A stretch of DNA of 64,000 nt, taken from positions 62,001-126,000 of the forward strand of contig JAQTLE010000004.1 in NCBI GenBank assembly GCA_028715055.1, given 5' to 3'. The notes below the pieces were generated by a model that saw nothing but the letters and a program-made list of their open reading frames with translations, did no database searches and was not told where the DNA came from. A program made the position numbers and the translations under genes. Source of the DNA: Sulfurovaceae bacterium (lineage in GTDB: Bacteria > Campylobacterota > Campylobacteria > Campylobacterales > Sulfurovaceae). This document shows positions 9,189 through 17,589 of the stretch, in pieces; the stretch's first letter is position 1, and each line of letters begins with the position of its first letter.

Positions 9189-9521
9189 TCTTACAAGATT
9201 TTGGACTCTTTGTACAGTATCGTTTTTTGATAGTACGAGTCTTAGGATACTTTGCTCAATAGCTTCAAGAGAATGAGGAATTTTTGCATCAAAATATATC
9301 ATCTCACCATCATGAAGCACTATACTTTTTCCTAGCGAACTGATAGTTACTTCTCCTTGAAGTACCATGATAGTTATCGCTCCTGGAGCTATATGCTCTT
9401 GCATGATATTGTCCTTTGCCATACAGATACGGATCTCTTTGCTGTTAGGAGTTTCCAACATCTTTGTTATTTTAGGTGTTGTATCAAAATGAAGATTTTC
9501 CAAAAAAGCTACTTTTGTCAT
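9183..9521 (-). CDS. Cupin-domain protein
   Basis: A 112-residue single-domain cupin. Motif 1 is partly visible (H-I-A-P-G-A-I-T around residues 42-49, then V-L-Q-G-E-V) and motif 2 reads D-A-K-I-P-H-S-L-E-A. It follows directly after the hemerythrin gene (adjacent, no gap), so the two form a unit. Small cupins of this type often bind a metal and are found beside hemerythrins and redox regulators; substrate unknown. Confidence 0.75.
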   Translation of the reverse strand: MTKVAFLENLHFDTTPKITKMLETPNSKEIRICMAKDNIMQEHIAPGAITIMVLQGEVTISSLGKSIVLHDGEMIYFDAKIPHSLEAIEQSILRLVLSKNDTVQRVQNLVRL

Positions 9522-9932
9522 CTAGCAGCCTTTACTCATGCAGATAAATTGAGCAGTGATGGTGTCCATGGTCATGATGTGAGTATGTAGCCAATCAATC
9601 ATTGAGCCCAAAAAGTAGTCATGCAGTAACTCATTATTTTTGGTACCAAACCACTGTGATGCAATACGCTGCACCTCATTAAATACTCTTATATGTTCAC
9701 TCTCGTGCATAGCAAATGCAGGAAAGCCCACTTCACGCATGAGTCTTTCTTCATTTCCAAAATGTCTTCTTGTATGGTCTATAATCTCATGCAAACAAGT
9801 TGCTATAGAGTCATAATCATTTGGAGAGTTTTTTAACAATTCTTCAAGTGTATTGAGTAGTGTAGCTTCTTCATGATGCACACTGTTCATCTCGTCGAAT
9901 GCAACTTGTGGCAGGTTCGAATGATCTATCAT
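9522..9932 (-). CDS. Bacteriohemerythrin
   Basis: A 136-residue di-iron oxygen/NO-binding protein. The iron ligands of the family are visible: H19 or H20, H53-x3-H57-x3-E61, H76-x3-H80 and H118-x4-D123. It probably stores, senses or scavenges O2 or NO in the cytoplasm (no signal peptide). It is divergent from a Crp/Fnr regulator 72 nt away and followed at once by a cupin, suggesting a small redox-stress unit controlled by that regulator. Confidence 0.9.
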   Translation of the reverse strand: MIDHSNLPQVAFDEMNSVHHEEATLLNTLEELLKNSPNDYDSIATCLHEIIDHTRRHFGNEERLMREVGFPAFAMHESEHIRVFNEVQRIASQWFGTKNNELLHDYFLGSMIDWLHTHIMTMDTITAQFICMSKGC

Positions 9933-9961
9933 TATATTTATCCTTGTTTTTCAGGAAGCAT

Positions 9962-9998
9962 ATACTATAGTATGAATAAAAATATTGATTATGGTTAA
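9962..9998. promoter_or_regulatory. Divergent control region with palindrome and Fnr-like half sites
   Basis: Between hemerythrin and the Crp/Fnr gene lies a perfect 12-bp palindrome ATACTATAGTAT (9962-9973), which can serve as a -10-like box on both strands, and TTGAT-N4-GTTAA (9985-9998), matching 8 of 10 symmetric positions of an Fnr box (TTGAT-N4-ATCAA). The latter sits 6 nt before the regulator start, fitting autorepression. Inference. Confidence 0.4.
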
Positions 9999-10004
9999 GA
10001 TTAT

Positions 10005-10640
10005 ATGAATTTTAAAGAGATTTCACTTTTTGCATCGTTGGATGATGAGACACTCGAGTATTTGGGAACTACAGCCAAAAAAAGAGAATTAGAAGCATAT
10101 AAAATACTTTTTTATGCCGGCGAACAGCCAAAACGATTTTTGATATTAGCTAGCGGTGAAGTAGAAGTCTATAAACATGACAAAAAAGGCAATGAGATCA
10201 TAATGGGTCAATTTATAGCACCTTCGCTCATTGCAGAAATGCCGACATTGAAAGGTATTCCTTATCCGGCTACTGCCAGATGTAAAAGTGATGTCGAGAT
10301 GTATGAGATAGACTTTGAAAGTATTCAGGATTATATATCTAAAACTTCTTCTTTATCACAGATATTTATAAGTTCGCTGACTCAAAAAATACAGCATTTA
10401 GAAAGTGTTTTAAGATATGCCACCATTTCGAATGCATCTGCGCGTGCAGCAACTTTTTTGATAGATAATGAACATCAATTGCACCAAATCACTCAACGCC
10501 AAATTGCTTCAAATATCATGCTTACACCAGAGGGGTTGTCAAGAATTCTAAAGTGTTTCAAAAAGGATGGGCTAATCGAAGTACGTGTTAAAAAGCTATA
10601 TATTGTTGATCGAGAGAGGCTGCTGAAGATTGCAAACTAG
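10005..10640 (+). CDS. Crp/Fnr family transcriptional regulator
   Basis: A 211-residue regulator with an N-terminal cyclic-nucleotide-like beta barrel (~5-115), a long dimerisation helix and a C-terminal winged helix-turn-helix (R-Q-I-A-S-N-I-M-L-T-P-E-G-L-S-R-I-L-K, about 165-183). It lacks an N-terminal cysteine cluster, so it is not a classical Fe-S Fnr; ligand could be NO/haem or none. The divergent hemerythrin-cupin pair is the likely target. Its stop codon overlaps the stop of the convergent methyltransferase gene. Confidence 0.85.
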   Translation: MNFKEISLFASLDDETLEYLGTTAKKRELEAYKILFYAGEQPKRFLILASGEVEVYKHDKKGNEIIMGQFIAPSLIAEMPTLKGIPYPATARCKSDVEMYEIDFESIQDYISKTSSLSQIFISSLTQKIQHLESVLRYATISNASARAATFLIDNEHQLHQITQRQIASNIMLTPEGLSRILKCFKKDGLIEVRVKKLYIVDRERLLKIAN

Positions 10641-11569
10641 AGTGTTCCTATTTTTGTAGCAGTTATAAATATATATTCACGTCCGGTTATAGTGACACGA
10701 AATTTTTTTTGTTGAAGGTATTTTTTGGCAAATATGACATCATTGAACAACAGTGACATTTCAGAATAATTATAGTTCGGTGCTTTTGCACCATATATAA
10801 GTTCGCCGCCCATCCATCTGCTATTTGGAAATCCAAGTATGATAGCTCCATTTTCATTCATATAGTTTTGCACCAAATTCATCAAAAACGGTTTATAATT
10901 AATACTAGGACTTTGAAGTGTGCCTATGGAAATGATAATGTCAAATTTGCCGATGTCTAATTTATCGATATCGTTTATATCTATTTTGAAAAAAGATGCT
11001 TTAGGAAATTTTTCTTTTGCTTGCATTAATGCTGAGTTTGAATGATCTATTCCAACTAAATTCATTTCTTCAAATAGATGTTTTTGTGTTAAGCTTTTGA
11101 TAATGTCAAATTCATCTGCTCTATTGACGCCGAGATTTAATATGCTTTTTCTTTTTTCGATTTTAACAGCTTTTAATGCCTTTGAATAATGATAAATAAA
11201 AGTCGGTTCTTCATTTTTATGTATATTTGCAAAAATAGAATCTGCGCCGTATTTTTCTTCTTTTATATTTATTGGAGCCGTATGAAAAGAATCGTTTATG
11301 TTTAGTTTTTGAAATGTTATGATTATCGTGTGTTCTTGACTTTTGATAGGTGTTTGTATCTTGCATCTGAGTAGTTCAGCTAAGTTTACCCAAGCTTTGT
11401 ATCCGCGATATATATAATGTTTTCCATCAATAAAAATAGGCTCACCGCTAAAAGACCTAGAGATGATATCCGGATTTATCACTTCAAAACTTACAATATT
11501 TGAAGTTTGAAGCGATATTTTTAGCTCTTCTATTATCTCAATAAGCGGCTGAGTAGTAAATGAGATCAT
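10637..11569 (-). CDS. SAM-dependent methyltransferase (class I)
   Basis: A 310-residue protein. A methyltransferase fold occupies roughly residues 135-250: motif I is N-L-G-V-N-R-A-D, followed by an acidic strand end (V-G-I-D-H-S-N), and F-D-I-I-I-S-I-G-T-L-Q. The N-terminal ~130 residues are not recognised. It starts within the end of the cytochrome b561 gene (ATGA overlap), so it is translationally coupled to a membrane redox protein. Substrate unknown. Confidence 0.75.
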   Translation of the reverse strand: MISFTTQPLIEIIEELKISLQTSNIVSFEVINPDIISRSFSGEPIFIDGKHYIYRGYKAWVNLAELLRCKIQTPIKSQEHTIIITFQKLNINDSFHTAPINIKEEKYGADSIFANIHKNEEPTFIYHYSKALKAVKIEKRKSILNLGVNRADEFDIIKSLTQKHLFEEMNLVGIDHSNSALMQAKEKFPKASFFKIDINDIDKLDIGKFDIIISIGTLQSPSINYKPFLMNLVQNYMNENGAIILGFPNSRWMGGELIYGAKAPNYNYSEMSLLFNDVIFAKKYLQQKKFRVTITGREYIFITATKIGTL

Positions 11570-12153
11570 TTGGTTTTTTCTGAGTTTCCTACAATGCTTG
11601 AGATTATTCCGTTTTCATCTCTATTTTCTGCTATTATCACTCCAACTATATGAATAATTACAAATATCAAAATTCCATTATAAAGAAGTTCATGAATTTC
11701 TTTAATGCTTTCTCCTAAATCTTTTCCGATATTGAAAAATTCATGAAAATTCAACAAAAGCCCTGTTGCAGCTATAGCAAACATCATAGCATAAAATATC
11801 AAATACAATGAACTGGCTATTTTATGGTGTATTGTTTTTTGGGAACAGTTTTGATAATTTTGTTTTCCGCTATTAGTAAAAAACAGCATAATCCTCCAAA
11901 TTACCAAAGCAGCCAAGCCATAGCCCAACCAAATATGCCAATCCCACATCGGCGAACTAATAGCTCTAGCTATAGATATTGCTTGGTCTTTGTCTATTGT
12001 TATGTTTAAATCATCAAGTTTATCCATAATAATTGCACCATTTGCTCTTGAGTTGAGAAAAGTTTCTCTTAAAAAAACAGTACCAAGCAAACCAAAAATC
12101 ACTATAGCATTTAACCAATGCCATATTCTAAAATTTAAAGACCATTGTTTCAT
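11566..12153 (-). CDS. Cytochrome b561 family di-haem membrane protein
   Basis: A 195-residue, four-helix membrane cytochrome starting at the ATG with an AAAGGATTTACA site (12153), not at the longer in-frame ATG at 12180. Haem-ligand histidines appear in R-I-W-H-W-L-N (helix 1), W-D-W-H-I-W-L-G-Y-G (helix 2), and I-H-I-V-G-V (helix 4), with H-H-K-I-A-S in between. Such proteins move electrons between quinones and periplasmic partners. It is the first gene of a pair with a methyltransferase. Confidence 0.8.
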   Translation of the reverse strand: MKQWSLNFRIWHWLNAIVIFGLLGTVFLRETFLNSRANGAIIMDKLDDLNITIDKDQAISIARAISSPMWDWHIWLGYGLAALVIWRIMLFFTNSGKQNYQNCSQKTIHHKIASSLYLIFYAMMFAIAATGLLLNFHEFFNIGKDLGESIKEIHELLYNGILIFVIIHIVGVIIAENRDENGIISSIVGNSEKTK

Positions 12154-12264
12154 TGTAAATCCTTTTTTTATATATTCCAAATTATATATTAATTATATTA
12201 ACGATATTTAATAAGCATTGAATTCTGTTTCATATTTTCATATAACAATTTACTATATCCAAGA

Positions 12265-14100
12265 TTAGTCAAGTTCAGCCAATTGGGTATCATATTTGGC
12301 ACTAATTTCATCGAATTTCTCAGTAATTGTTCCTAGTTTCTCAAAATATTCTTCTATCTCACTATTTATTTTTGAGATAATTTGAGAAAATTCTATAATT
12401 TCTGAATTATCGACGTTGTTTGTTGCCTCGGTAAGCCTTTGATTATTGATTTCTAGCTGTTTTTCCAATTTTATAATTTTCTCTTCGCAAACATCCATCT
12501 CTTTTTTATAAGGGGATATCTCTTTGCTTTTTGCTTGTACTAGATTAGATCTAAGCAGTTTTCGTTCTTTTTTATCGAGTTTGGGCTTGGTTTTTTTTGG
12601 TTTGGACGCACCATCTTCTTCCTCCCAGCCTATTTTCTCCAAAAATTCATCATAAGTACCGTCAAAATACTCAGCTCTTCCCTCGTGGAAGATTATTAGT
12701 GCATCAGCTAAACGTCTTAGAAGCATCTCTGAATGTGTTACCATGATCACTGCACCTTCAAAAGATTCTACAGCATCACAAAGTGCGTCGATCGATTGCA
12801 TGTCTAGATGGTTTGTAGGTTCATCTAGCAGCAGCAAGTTTGCAGGGGTTGCTATGATCTTTCCAAGCATAACGCGACTTCGCTCCCCCCCAGAGAGTAC
12901 TTCTATCTTTTTTTCTGCCAGATCACCGCTAAACATCATTGTTCCGCAAATTGCTCTTACTTGGGCAATGCCTAGTTTTTTATCTACAGAACTTATTTCA
13001 TCTATTATTGTGTTTTGGGTGTTGAGTCTTTCGATATTGGTCTGTCCAAAGTGCGCAATAGTTGTAGATGGATGAAAAGTTATCTCTCCTTGCTGCTTTG
13101 GAAGTTCACCCGCGATATAATTAAGCAAAGTAGATTTACCTTTCCCATTCTTCCCTATTATTGCGAGACATTTCCCGTTTTCCAATGAAAAGGTAAGGTG
13201 TTCAAATAACGGCAGCTTCGGATCATATCCAAAGCCCAGATCTTCAGCGCGAAGCACTACTTTTGCAGGCGTTTCTTTATAGTTAAAATTAAATGATAGA
13301 GAGTTTTCGTTTTCTAAGCTCTCCATTTCTTCCATTTTTTCTAAAGCCTTGACTTTTGACTGAGCTAGTGCAGCAGTAGAAGCACGCGCTTTGTTTCTTG
13401 CTATAAACTCTTCGAGTTCTTTGCGTTTTTTCTCTTGATTGAGGCGTGTCTTTTCGTAGGTTTCATCTTGGAGAGCCAAAGTCTCATAATATTTTTTGGT
13501 ATCCCCTTGTATTATATAAAGCCCTTTACGCTGGATGCCCATCGTATGAGTAGTAACGCTATCCATAAACTCACGATCATGCGTGATAAGTATTACTTCT
13601 CCGTCAAATTCACGGATGAATTGCTTGAGCCAACGCAAGGAAAGAATATCGAGGTAGTTTGTAGGTTCATCTAGCAATAGCATATTTGGCTCAGTTGCAA
13701 GAAGTTTAGCTAGATTAATACGTATTTGATAACCGCCTGAAAAGCTCAAAGGATCCTTGTCTAGGTCTTCAGCACTAAATCCAAGTCCGAAAAGGATCTT
13801 TTCTATTTTATAAAAATTATACTGCTCATCTTCGCTAAGTACTTGTGCACACTCTTCGTGTATAGTAGGCTTGGTGAATTCCAAATGTTGACGCAAAGTA
13901 CCTATGCGGTAATTTTTTGGGATACTCACCTCTCCTTCATCATAACTTTCTTCACCCAATATTATCTTAAAAAGTGTAGATTTGCCAGTACCATTACGGC
14001 CTATTAGTCCTATTTTTTGTCCTTTTGACATTTGTAAGTTTAGGCCATTAAATAAAGTTTGACCACCAAAACTTTTGGTTATATTGGTTAGTTGTATCAT
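12265..14100 (-). CDS. ABC-F family ATPase (translation factor type)
   Basis: A 611-residue soluble protein with two ABC domains: Walker A G-R-N-G-T-G-K-S-T and G-K-N-G-K-G-K-S-T; signatures F-S-G-G-Y and L-S-G-G-E-R-S-R; Walker B L-L-L-D-E-P-T-N-Y-L-D and L-L-L-D-E-P-T-N-H-L-D. A charged inter-domain linker and a C-terminal coiled coil (~540-611) resemble the Uup/YheS branch. No membrane segments. ABC-F proteins act at the ribosome E site; the exact member is not determined. Confidence 0.9.
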   Translation of the reverse strand: MIQLTNITKSFGGQTLFNGLNLQMSKGQKIGLIGRNGTGKSTLFKIILGEESYDEGEVSIPKNYRIGTLRQHLEFTKPTIHEECAQVLSEDEQYNFYKIEKILFGLGFSAEDLDKDPLSFSGGYQIRINLAKLLATEPNMLLLDEPTNYLDILSLRWLKQFIREFDGEVILITHDREFMDSVTTHTMGIQRKGLYIIQGDTKKYYETLALQDETYEKTRLNQEKKRKELEEFIARNKARASTAALAQSKVKALEKMEEMESLENENSLSFNFNYKETPAKVVLRAEDLGFGYDPKLPLFEHLTFSLENGKCLAIIGKNGKGKSTLLNYIAGELPKQQGEITFHPSTTIAHFGQTNIERLNTQNTIIDEISSVDKKLGIAQVRAICGTMMFSGDLAEKKIEVLSGGERSRVMLGKIIATPANLLLLDEPTNHLDMQSIDALCDAVESFEGAVIMVTHSEMLLRRLADALIIFHEGRAEYFDGTYDEFLEKIGWEEEDGASKPKKTKPKLDKKERKLLRSNLVQAKSKEISPYKKEMDVCEEKIIKLEKQLEINNQRLTEATNNVDNSEIIEFSQIISKINSEIEEYFEKLGTITEKFDEISAKYDTQLAELD

Positions 14101-14137
14101 GATTTATCCGTTTATGAGCAGTAGATTTTTTTGGAAT

Positions 14138-14148
14138 TATAATATAAT
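14138..14148 (+). promoter_or_regulatory. Overlapping TATAAT boxes before pepD
   Basis: Two overlapping perfect TATAAT hexamers (14138-14143 and 14143-14148), 18-23 nt before the start codon, giving a probable -10 region. No clear -35, as is common in Campylobacterota. Confidence 0.5.
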
Positions 14149-14165
14149 GCGTTAAAAAAAGAGTC

Positions 14166-15431
14166 ATGATGTCAAAAATACTAGAGTATTTTAAGATTAT
14201 TGCTGAAATTCCTCATTGCAGCAAACACACCAAAGCTTTGAGAGATTTTTTAGTAGATTTTGGCAAACAATACGGATACAATACAGAAGTAGATAGCATA
14301 GATAATATTCTTATATATAAAGGAAAACCGCGTCTTGCACTGCAAGCACATTATGATATGGTTTGCATGGGTGAAGCACCAAATATCGAGATTTACGAAG
14401 AAAATGGATGGCTAAAAGCCAAGAATTCATCATTGGGAGCTGATAATGGCATAGCTATAGCAATGATGATGGTACTCATAGAAGAGGGGCACGAGCTTGA
14501 GTTTTTGTTAACATCTGATGAAGAGATAGGTCTTGTGGGTGCAAATGGAGTGGAATTTGAACTCCAAAGCAGATATATGCTTAATCTTGATAGTGAATCA
14601 GAATCAGAAGTTTACATTGGGTGTGCAGGTGGAGTTGATATCAAAGCCTCAAAGAGCATAAATATGATCATAAATAGTGATGAATGTTATGAAATAAGCA
14701 TTTTGGATTTGCCGGGTGGGCATTCAGGTGTAGATATAGACAAAGATATTCCAAATGCTATTATGGAATTAGTTCAATTTTTGAATGGCAATGATGTAAA
14801 ATTGATCAAAATGAGTGGAGGAGAGAGAATAAACTCTATACCCGCAAATGCAAGAGCTATTGTCTCTAGCAGTTTACAATTAATATCCAATGATATTTTT
14901 ACTGTCAGAAGGATAGAGAGTTTACCGCATAAAATTGAAGAATCCATAACTTCTGTTTTGGCAAATTTTCAAAATGGTGTACTAAGCTTTAATGATATGC
15001 TCGATATTCCGCAAGTCAGTCAAAACATAGGCATTATAAGCATACTAGACGATGTTTTGACAATCGAAGTCAGTATAAGAGCCATGAGTATGGATGAACT
15101 TGATCTTCAAGCTAAAGTCACTGTAAATTATTTTAGAGATGCGGGGTTTGAAGTTTATAAGAGAGATAAATATCCGGCATGGAATCCTGAAGAAAATAAT
15201 TTTACAGCATTGAGTGCAAAATGCATACATAAAGTTTTTGGGAAAAGTACATATAAAGCTATCCACGCCGGACTTGAGTGCGGTGTGTTGAAACAAAAAT
15301 ATCCGCATATGCTGTTTGCATCTATGGGACCAACTATAATATATCCTCACTCTACTAGAGAGTCAGTAAATTTAGAATCTGTAGAGAAAACCTTTGAAGT
15401 GCTAAAAAAAATAATTCAAGAGGTTGCTTGA
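14166..15431 (+). CDS. pepD: Aminoacyl-histidine dipeptidase (M20/PepD-type)
   Basis: A 421-residue zinc peptidase. Metal-binding motifs: L-Q-A-H-Y-D-M-V-C (His/first Asp), S-L-G-A-D-N-G-I-A-I-A (bridging Asp), L-T-S-D-E-E-I-G-L-V-G (Glu pair), and H-A-G-L-E-C-G near the C-terminus. It hydrolyses Xaa-His and other dipeptides. It is somewhat shorter than E. coli PepD (about 485) but contains all motifs. Two start ATGs are adjacent. Convergent with nth. Confidence 0.9.
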   Translation: MMSKILEYFKIIAEIPHCSKHTKALRDFLVDFGKQYGYNTEVDSIDNILIYKGKPRLALQAHYDMVCMGEAPNIEIYEENGWLKAKNSSLGADNGIAIAMMMVLIEEGHELEFLLTSDEEIGLVGANGVEFELQSRYMLNLDSESESEVYIGCAGGVDIKASKSINMIINSDECYEISILDLPGGHSGVDIDKDIPNAIMELVQFLNGNDVKLIKMSGGERINSIPANARAIVSSSLQLISNDIFTVRRIESLPHKIEESITSVLANFQNGVLSFNDMLDIPQVSQNIGIISILDDVLTIEVSIRAMSMDELDLQAKVTVNYFRDAGFEVYKRDKYPAWNPEENNFTALSAKCIHKVFGKSTYKAIHAGLECGVLKQKYPHMLFASMGPTIIYPHSTRESVNLESVEKTFEVLKKIIQEVA

Positions 15432-15460
15432 GTCTAATCTTTTAAAGACTAAATCGGATA

Positions 15461-16105
15461 TTACACCTTGAATCGTTCTTTGCTTTTGCAATATGATTTC
15501 AAGAAACACTCTTCGCACAAGGGATTAATAGCCTTGCAATGATATCTCCCAAAAAGCACCATTGCTTGATGGAGCCTATGTAGGTCCGTTTTAAACTTTT
15601 TGGTTAAGTCCTCTTCTGTTTTAATAGCAGTTTTAGCATCACTAAGTCCAAGTCTATGAGCCACTCTAAATACATGGGTATCGACTGCCATTAGATTTGC
15701 ACCGGTAAATTCAAGCATTACTACATTCGCTGTTTTTTGTCCTACACCTGCTAGAGTCATTAATTTTTTTTGTTCAAGAGGTATATTTCCGCCATGATTT
15801 TCTGCTACATCCTTTGCCATTTTGATGAGGTTTGTTGCTTTATTGTTAAAAAATGAGCATGTGTTTATGAGAGATTTTACATCGTTTATATTCGCGTTTG
15901 CCAGATCATATATAGTGGGATATACAGTAAAAAATGCAGGTGTAATTATATTTACTCTTTTGTCTGTACATTGGGCAGATAGCATGACTGCTATGAGCAA
16001 TTCATAAAGATTGGTGTATTTTAGTTCGGATATGCTATTTGGATAATTTTTTAAAAATAACTCTTTTATAGCTTTTATTTCTAATTTTGTTGCTTTTTTT
16101 ATCAT
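15461..16105 (-). CDS. nth: Endonuclease III
   Basis: A 214-residue base-excision repair glycosylase/AP lyase. Helix-hairpin-helix L-A-G-V-G-Q-K-T-A (with catalytic Lys), the catalytic Asp in V-D-T-H-V-F-R and a [4Fe-4S] loop C-x6-C-x2-C-x5-C at the C-terminus are all present. The start at 16105 fits the family; a longer frame runs 62 codons further upstream but those residues are hydrophobic, overlap the divergent isomerase gene and are not part of the family. The order nth-isomerase-fba matches what I recall from Campylobacter jejuni. Confidence 0.93.
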   Translation of the reverse strand: MIKKATKLEIKAIKELFLKNYPNSISELKYTNLYELLIAVMLSAQCTDKRVNIITPAFFTVYPTIYDLANANINDVKSLINTCSFFNNKATNLIKMAKDVAENHGGNIPLEQKKLMTLAGVGQKTANVVMLEFTGANLMAVDTHVFRVAHRLGLSDAKTAIKTEEDLTKKFKTDLHRLHQAMVLFGRYHCKAINPLCEECFLKSYCKSKERFKV

Positions 16106-16193
16106 TTTGTCTTTCTGATTAAATGTTTTTATTAATGTATGATTTACATAGATTAGGTAATATATCAAAAATAGTACAAAAGGAAAATAAAAT

Positions 16194-17033
16194 ATGTACA
16201 GTTTTCTTAAAACGGCTCTATTTTTTTTATCTGTTTTAATGCTTGCTAATGCTAGTGATGTAATTGTAACAGTAAATAATAAGCCTATCACAGTAGATGA
16301 CGCTAAGCAATTTTTGGCATCATCAAATACAAATTTGCAATTTTCTTCTCTTTCTCAAGAGCAAAAATTAGCTGTTGTGGAGAGATTGGTAGAAAGAGAA
16401 CTTTTTGCCGAGGCAGCAAAAAATGCTAAAATCGATCAGAGTCCGCAGTTTAATAAAGAGCTAGAAAGAATTAAAAAAGAATTGATGATAAATTTGTGGA
16501 TTAAAAGCCAAATTGATTCTATGATCATTAGCGATGGAGAAGCCAGAGATTTTTATGATAATAATAAGGAGAAATTCACAGAACCGACCCGTATAAGAGC
16601 AAGGCACATAGTAGTAAATACCAAAAAAGAAGCAAACAGTATTATAGCAGCACTTAAGCCTCTAAGTGGAGATTTGTTAAAACGTACTTTTATAGCTATA
16701 GCTTCTAATAGTTCGCTTGATGCTACTCGCACGAGAGGTGGTGATCTTGGTGAATTTTCAAAAGAACAAATGAGTCCTGATTTTTCCAAGGTCGCATGGA
16801 ATTTGGATGCTGGCCATATATCATTAGCGCCTATTCAAACCCCGATGGGATATCATATTATTTATGTAGAACAAAAGCTTCAACCAAGAGTAATTCCTTA
16901 TAACGAAGCGAAGAAAGATATCGTGTTTTCTTTGAAGCAAAAACAATTTGGCGTATATCTTGCCCAATTGGCAAAAGAGTTTAAAAGAACGGCCAAAATT
17001 GTCGTTTCGAGGTCATTAATACAAGGCAAATAA
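16194..17033 (+). CDS. Periplasmic peptidyl-prolyl isomerase (PEB4/SurA-like)
   Basis: A 279-residue secreted foldase. It has a signal peptide (1-~20), a SurA-N-like helical region (~25-120) and a parvulin PpiC domain (R-A-R-H-I-V-V at ~135 to G-Y-H-I-I-Y-V). It resembles Campylobacter PEB4, a chaperone for outer-membrane proteins, and lies in the same neighbourhood (nth before, fba after). Confidence 0.88.
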   Translation: MYSFLKTALFFLSVLMLANASDVIVTVNNKPITVDDAKQFLASSNTNLQFSSLSQEQKLAVVERLVERELFAEAAKNAKIDQSPQFNKELERIKKELMINLWIKSQIDSMIISDGEARDFYDNNKEKFTEPTRIRARHIVVNTKKEANSIIAALKPLSGDLLKRTFIAIASNSSLDATRTRGGDLGEFSKEQMSPDFSKVAWNLDAGHISLAPIQTPMGYHIIYVEQKLQPRVIPYNEAKKDIVFSLKQKQFGVYLAQLAKEFKRTAKIVVSRSLIQGK

Positions 17034-17055
17034 TCATTATTATATATTAATGATT
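17032..17055 (+). terminator. Hairpin after PEB4-like gene
   Basis: An 8-bp perfect inverted repeat AATCATTA/TAATGATT with an 8-nt AT-only loop at the stop codon. AT-rich stem; probably a weak terminator or mRNA-stabilising hairpin. Confidence 0.4.
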
Positions 17056-17072
17056 GATTTACCAAGATTGTG

Positions 17073-17078
17073 TATAAT
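17073..17078 (+). promoter_or_regulatory. TATAAT -10 box
   Basis: Perfect TATAAT (GTGTATAATTCC) 30 nt before the start of the small SurA-N-like gene, indicating its own promoter. No clear -35 partner. Confidence 0.5.
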
Positions 17079-17107
17079 TCCAACAAATTAAAAAAAAGAG
17101 GAAATAA

Positions 17108-17581
17108 ATGAAAAAAGTTTTATTAGTAACAAGTATAAGCGCATTATTGGCTACATCAATTTTTGCAGATAATGTTGTAGGTTCTGTAAATGGTATACCT
17201 ATTTATCAATCAGAAGCAGAAAATGCTATAAAAGTTCTTTCAGGCGGTAAAACAACTTATGGCCAATTAAAACCTGAAGAGAAAAAACAACTTGTAAATA
17301 TTCTTGCTCCAAGCAAACTCGTTGAAAAAGCAGCAAAAAATGAACTTAGCGAAAAAGAAAAAACTGCTGCAATATCAGCAATGTGGATGCAAAAAAAGAT
17401 GGCCGGTGTTGGTGCAACCGACAGCGAAGCACAAGCAATCTATGACAAAATAAAAGCATCTAGTAAAGATCAAAGCAAAGTTCCTACGTTTGATAAAGTA
17501 AAAGAGAGCATTAAAATGCAAATTAGACAAAATAAAGTGATCAAATCATTGATGAGCGGTGCAAAAATTGTAGCTAAATAG
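17108..17581 (+). CDS. Small secreted SurA-N-like protein, PEB4 paralogue without isomerase domain
   Basis: A 157-residue protein with a signal peptide (ending around I-F-A-D) followed by V-V-G-S-V-N-G-I-P-I-Y-Q-S-E-A and the helical L-V-E-K-A-A-K-N-E-L pattern seen in the neighbouring isomerase. The parvulin domain is missing, with the chain ending in R-Q-N-K-V-I-K-S-L. Probably a periplasmic chaperone fragment-like paralogue. It is 8 nt from fba and likely co-transcribed with it. Confidence 0.75.
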   Translation: MKKVLLVTSISALLATSIFADNVVGSVNGIPIYQSEAENAIKVLSGGKTTYGQLKPEEKKQLVNILAPSKLVEKAAKNELSEKEKTAAISAMWMQKKMAGVGATDSEAQAIYDKIKASSKDQSKVPTFDKVKESIKMQIRQNKVIKSLMSGAKIVAK

Positions 17582-17589
17582 GAGATAGT

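Noticed and set aside
16106-16291. 62-residue N-terminal extension of endonuclease III
   Set aside because: Hydrophobic, overlaps the divergent isomerase gene and is not part of the family; the start at 16105 gives the normal length.
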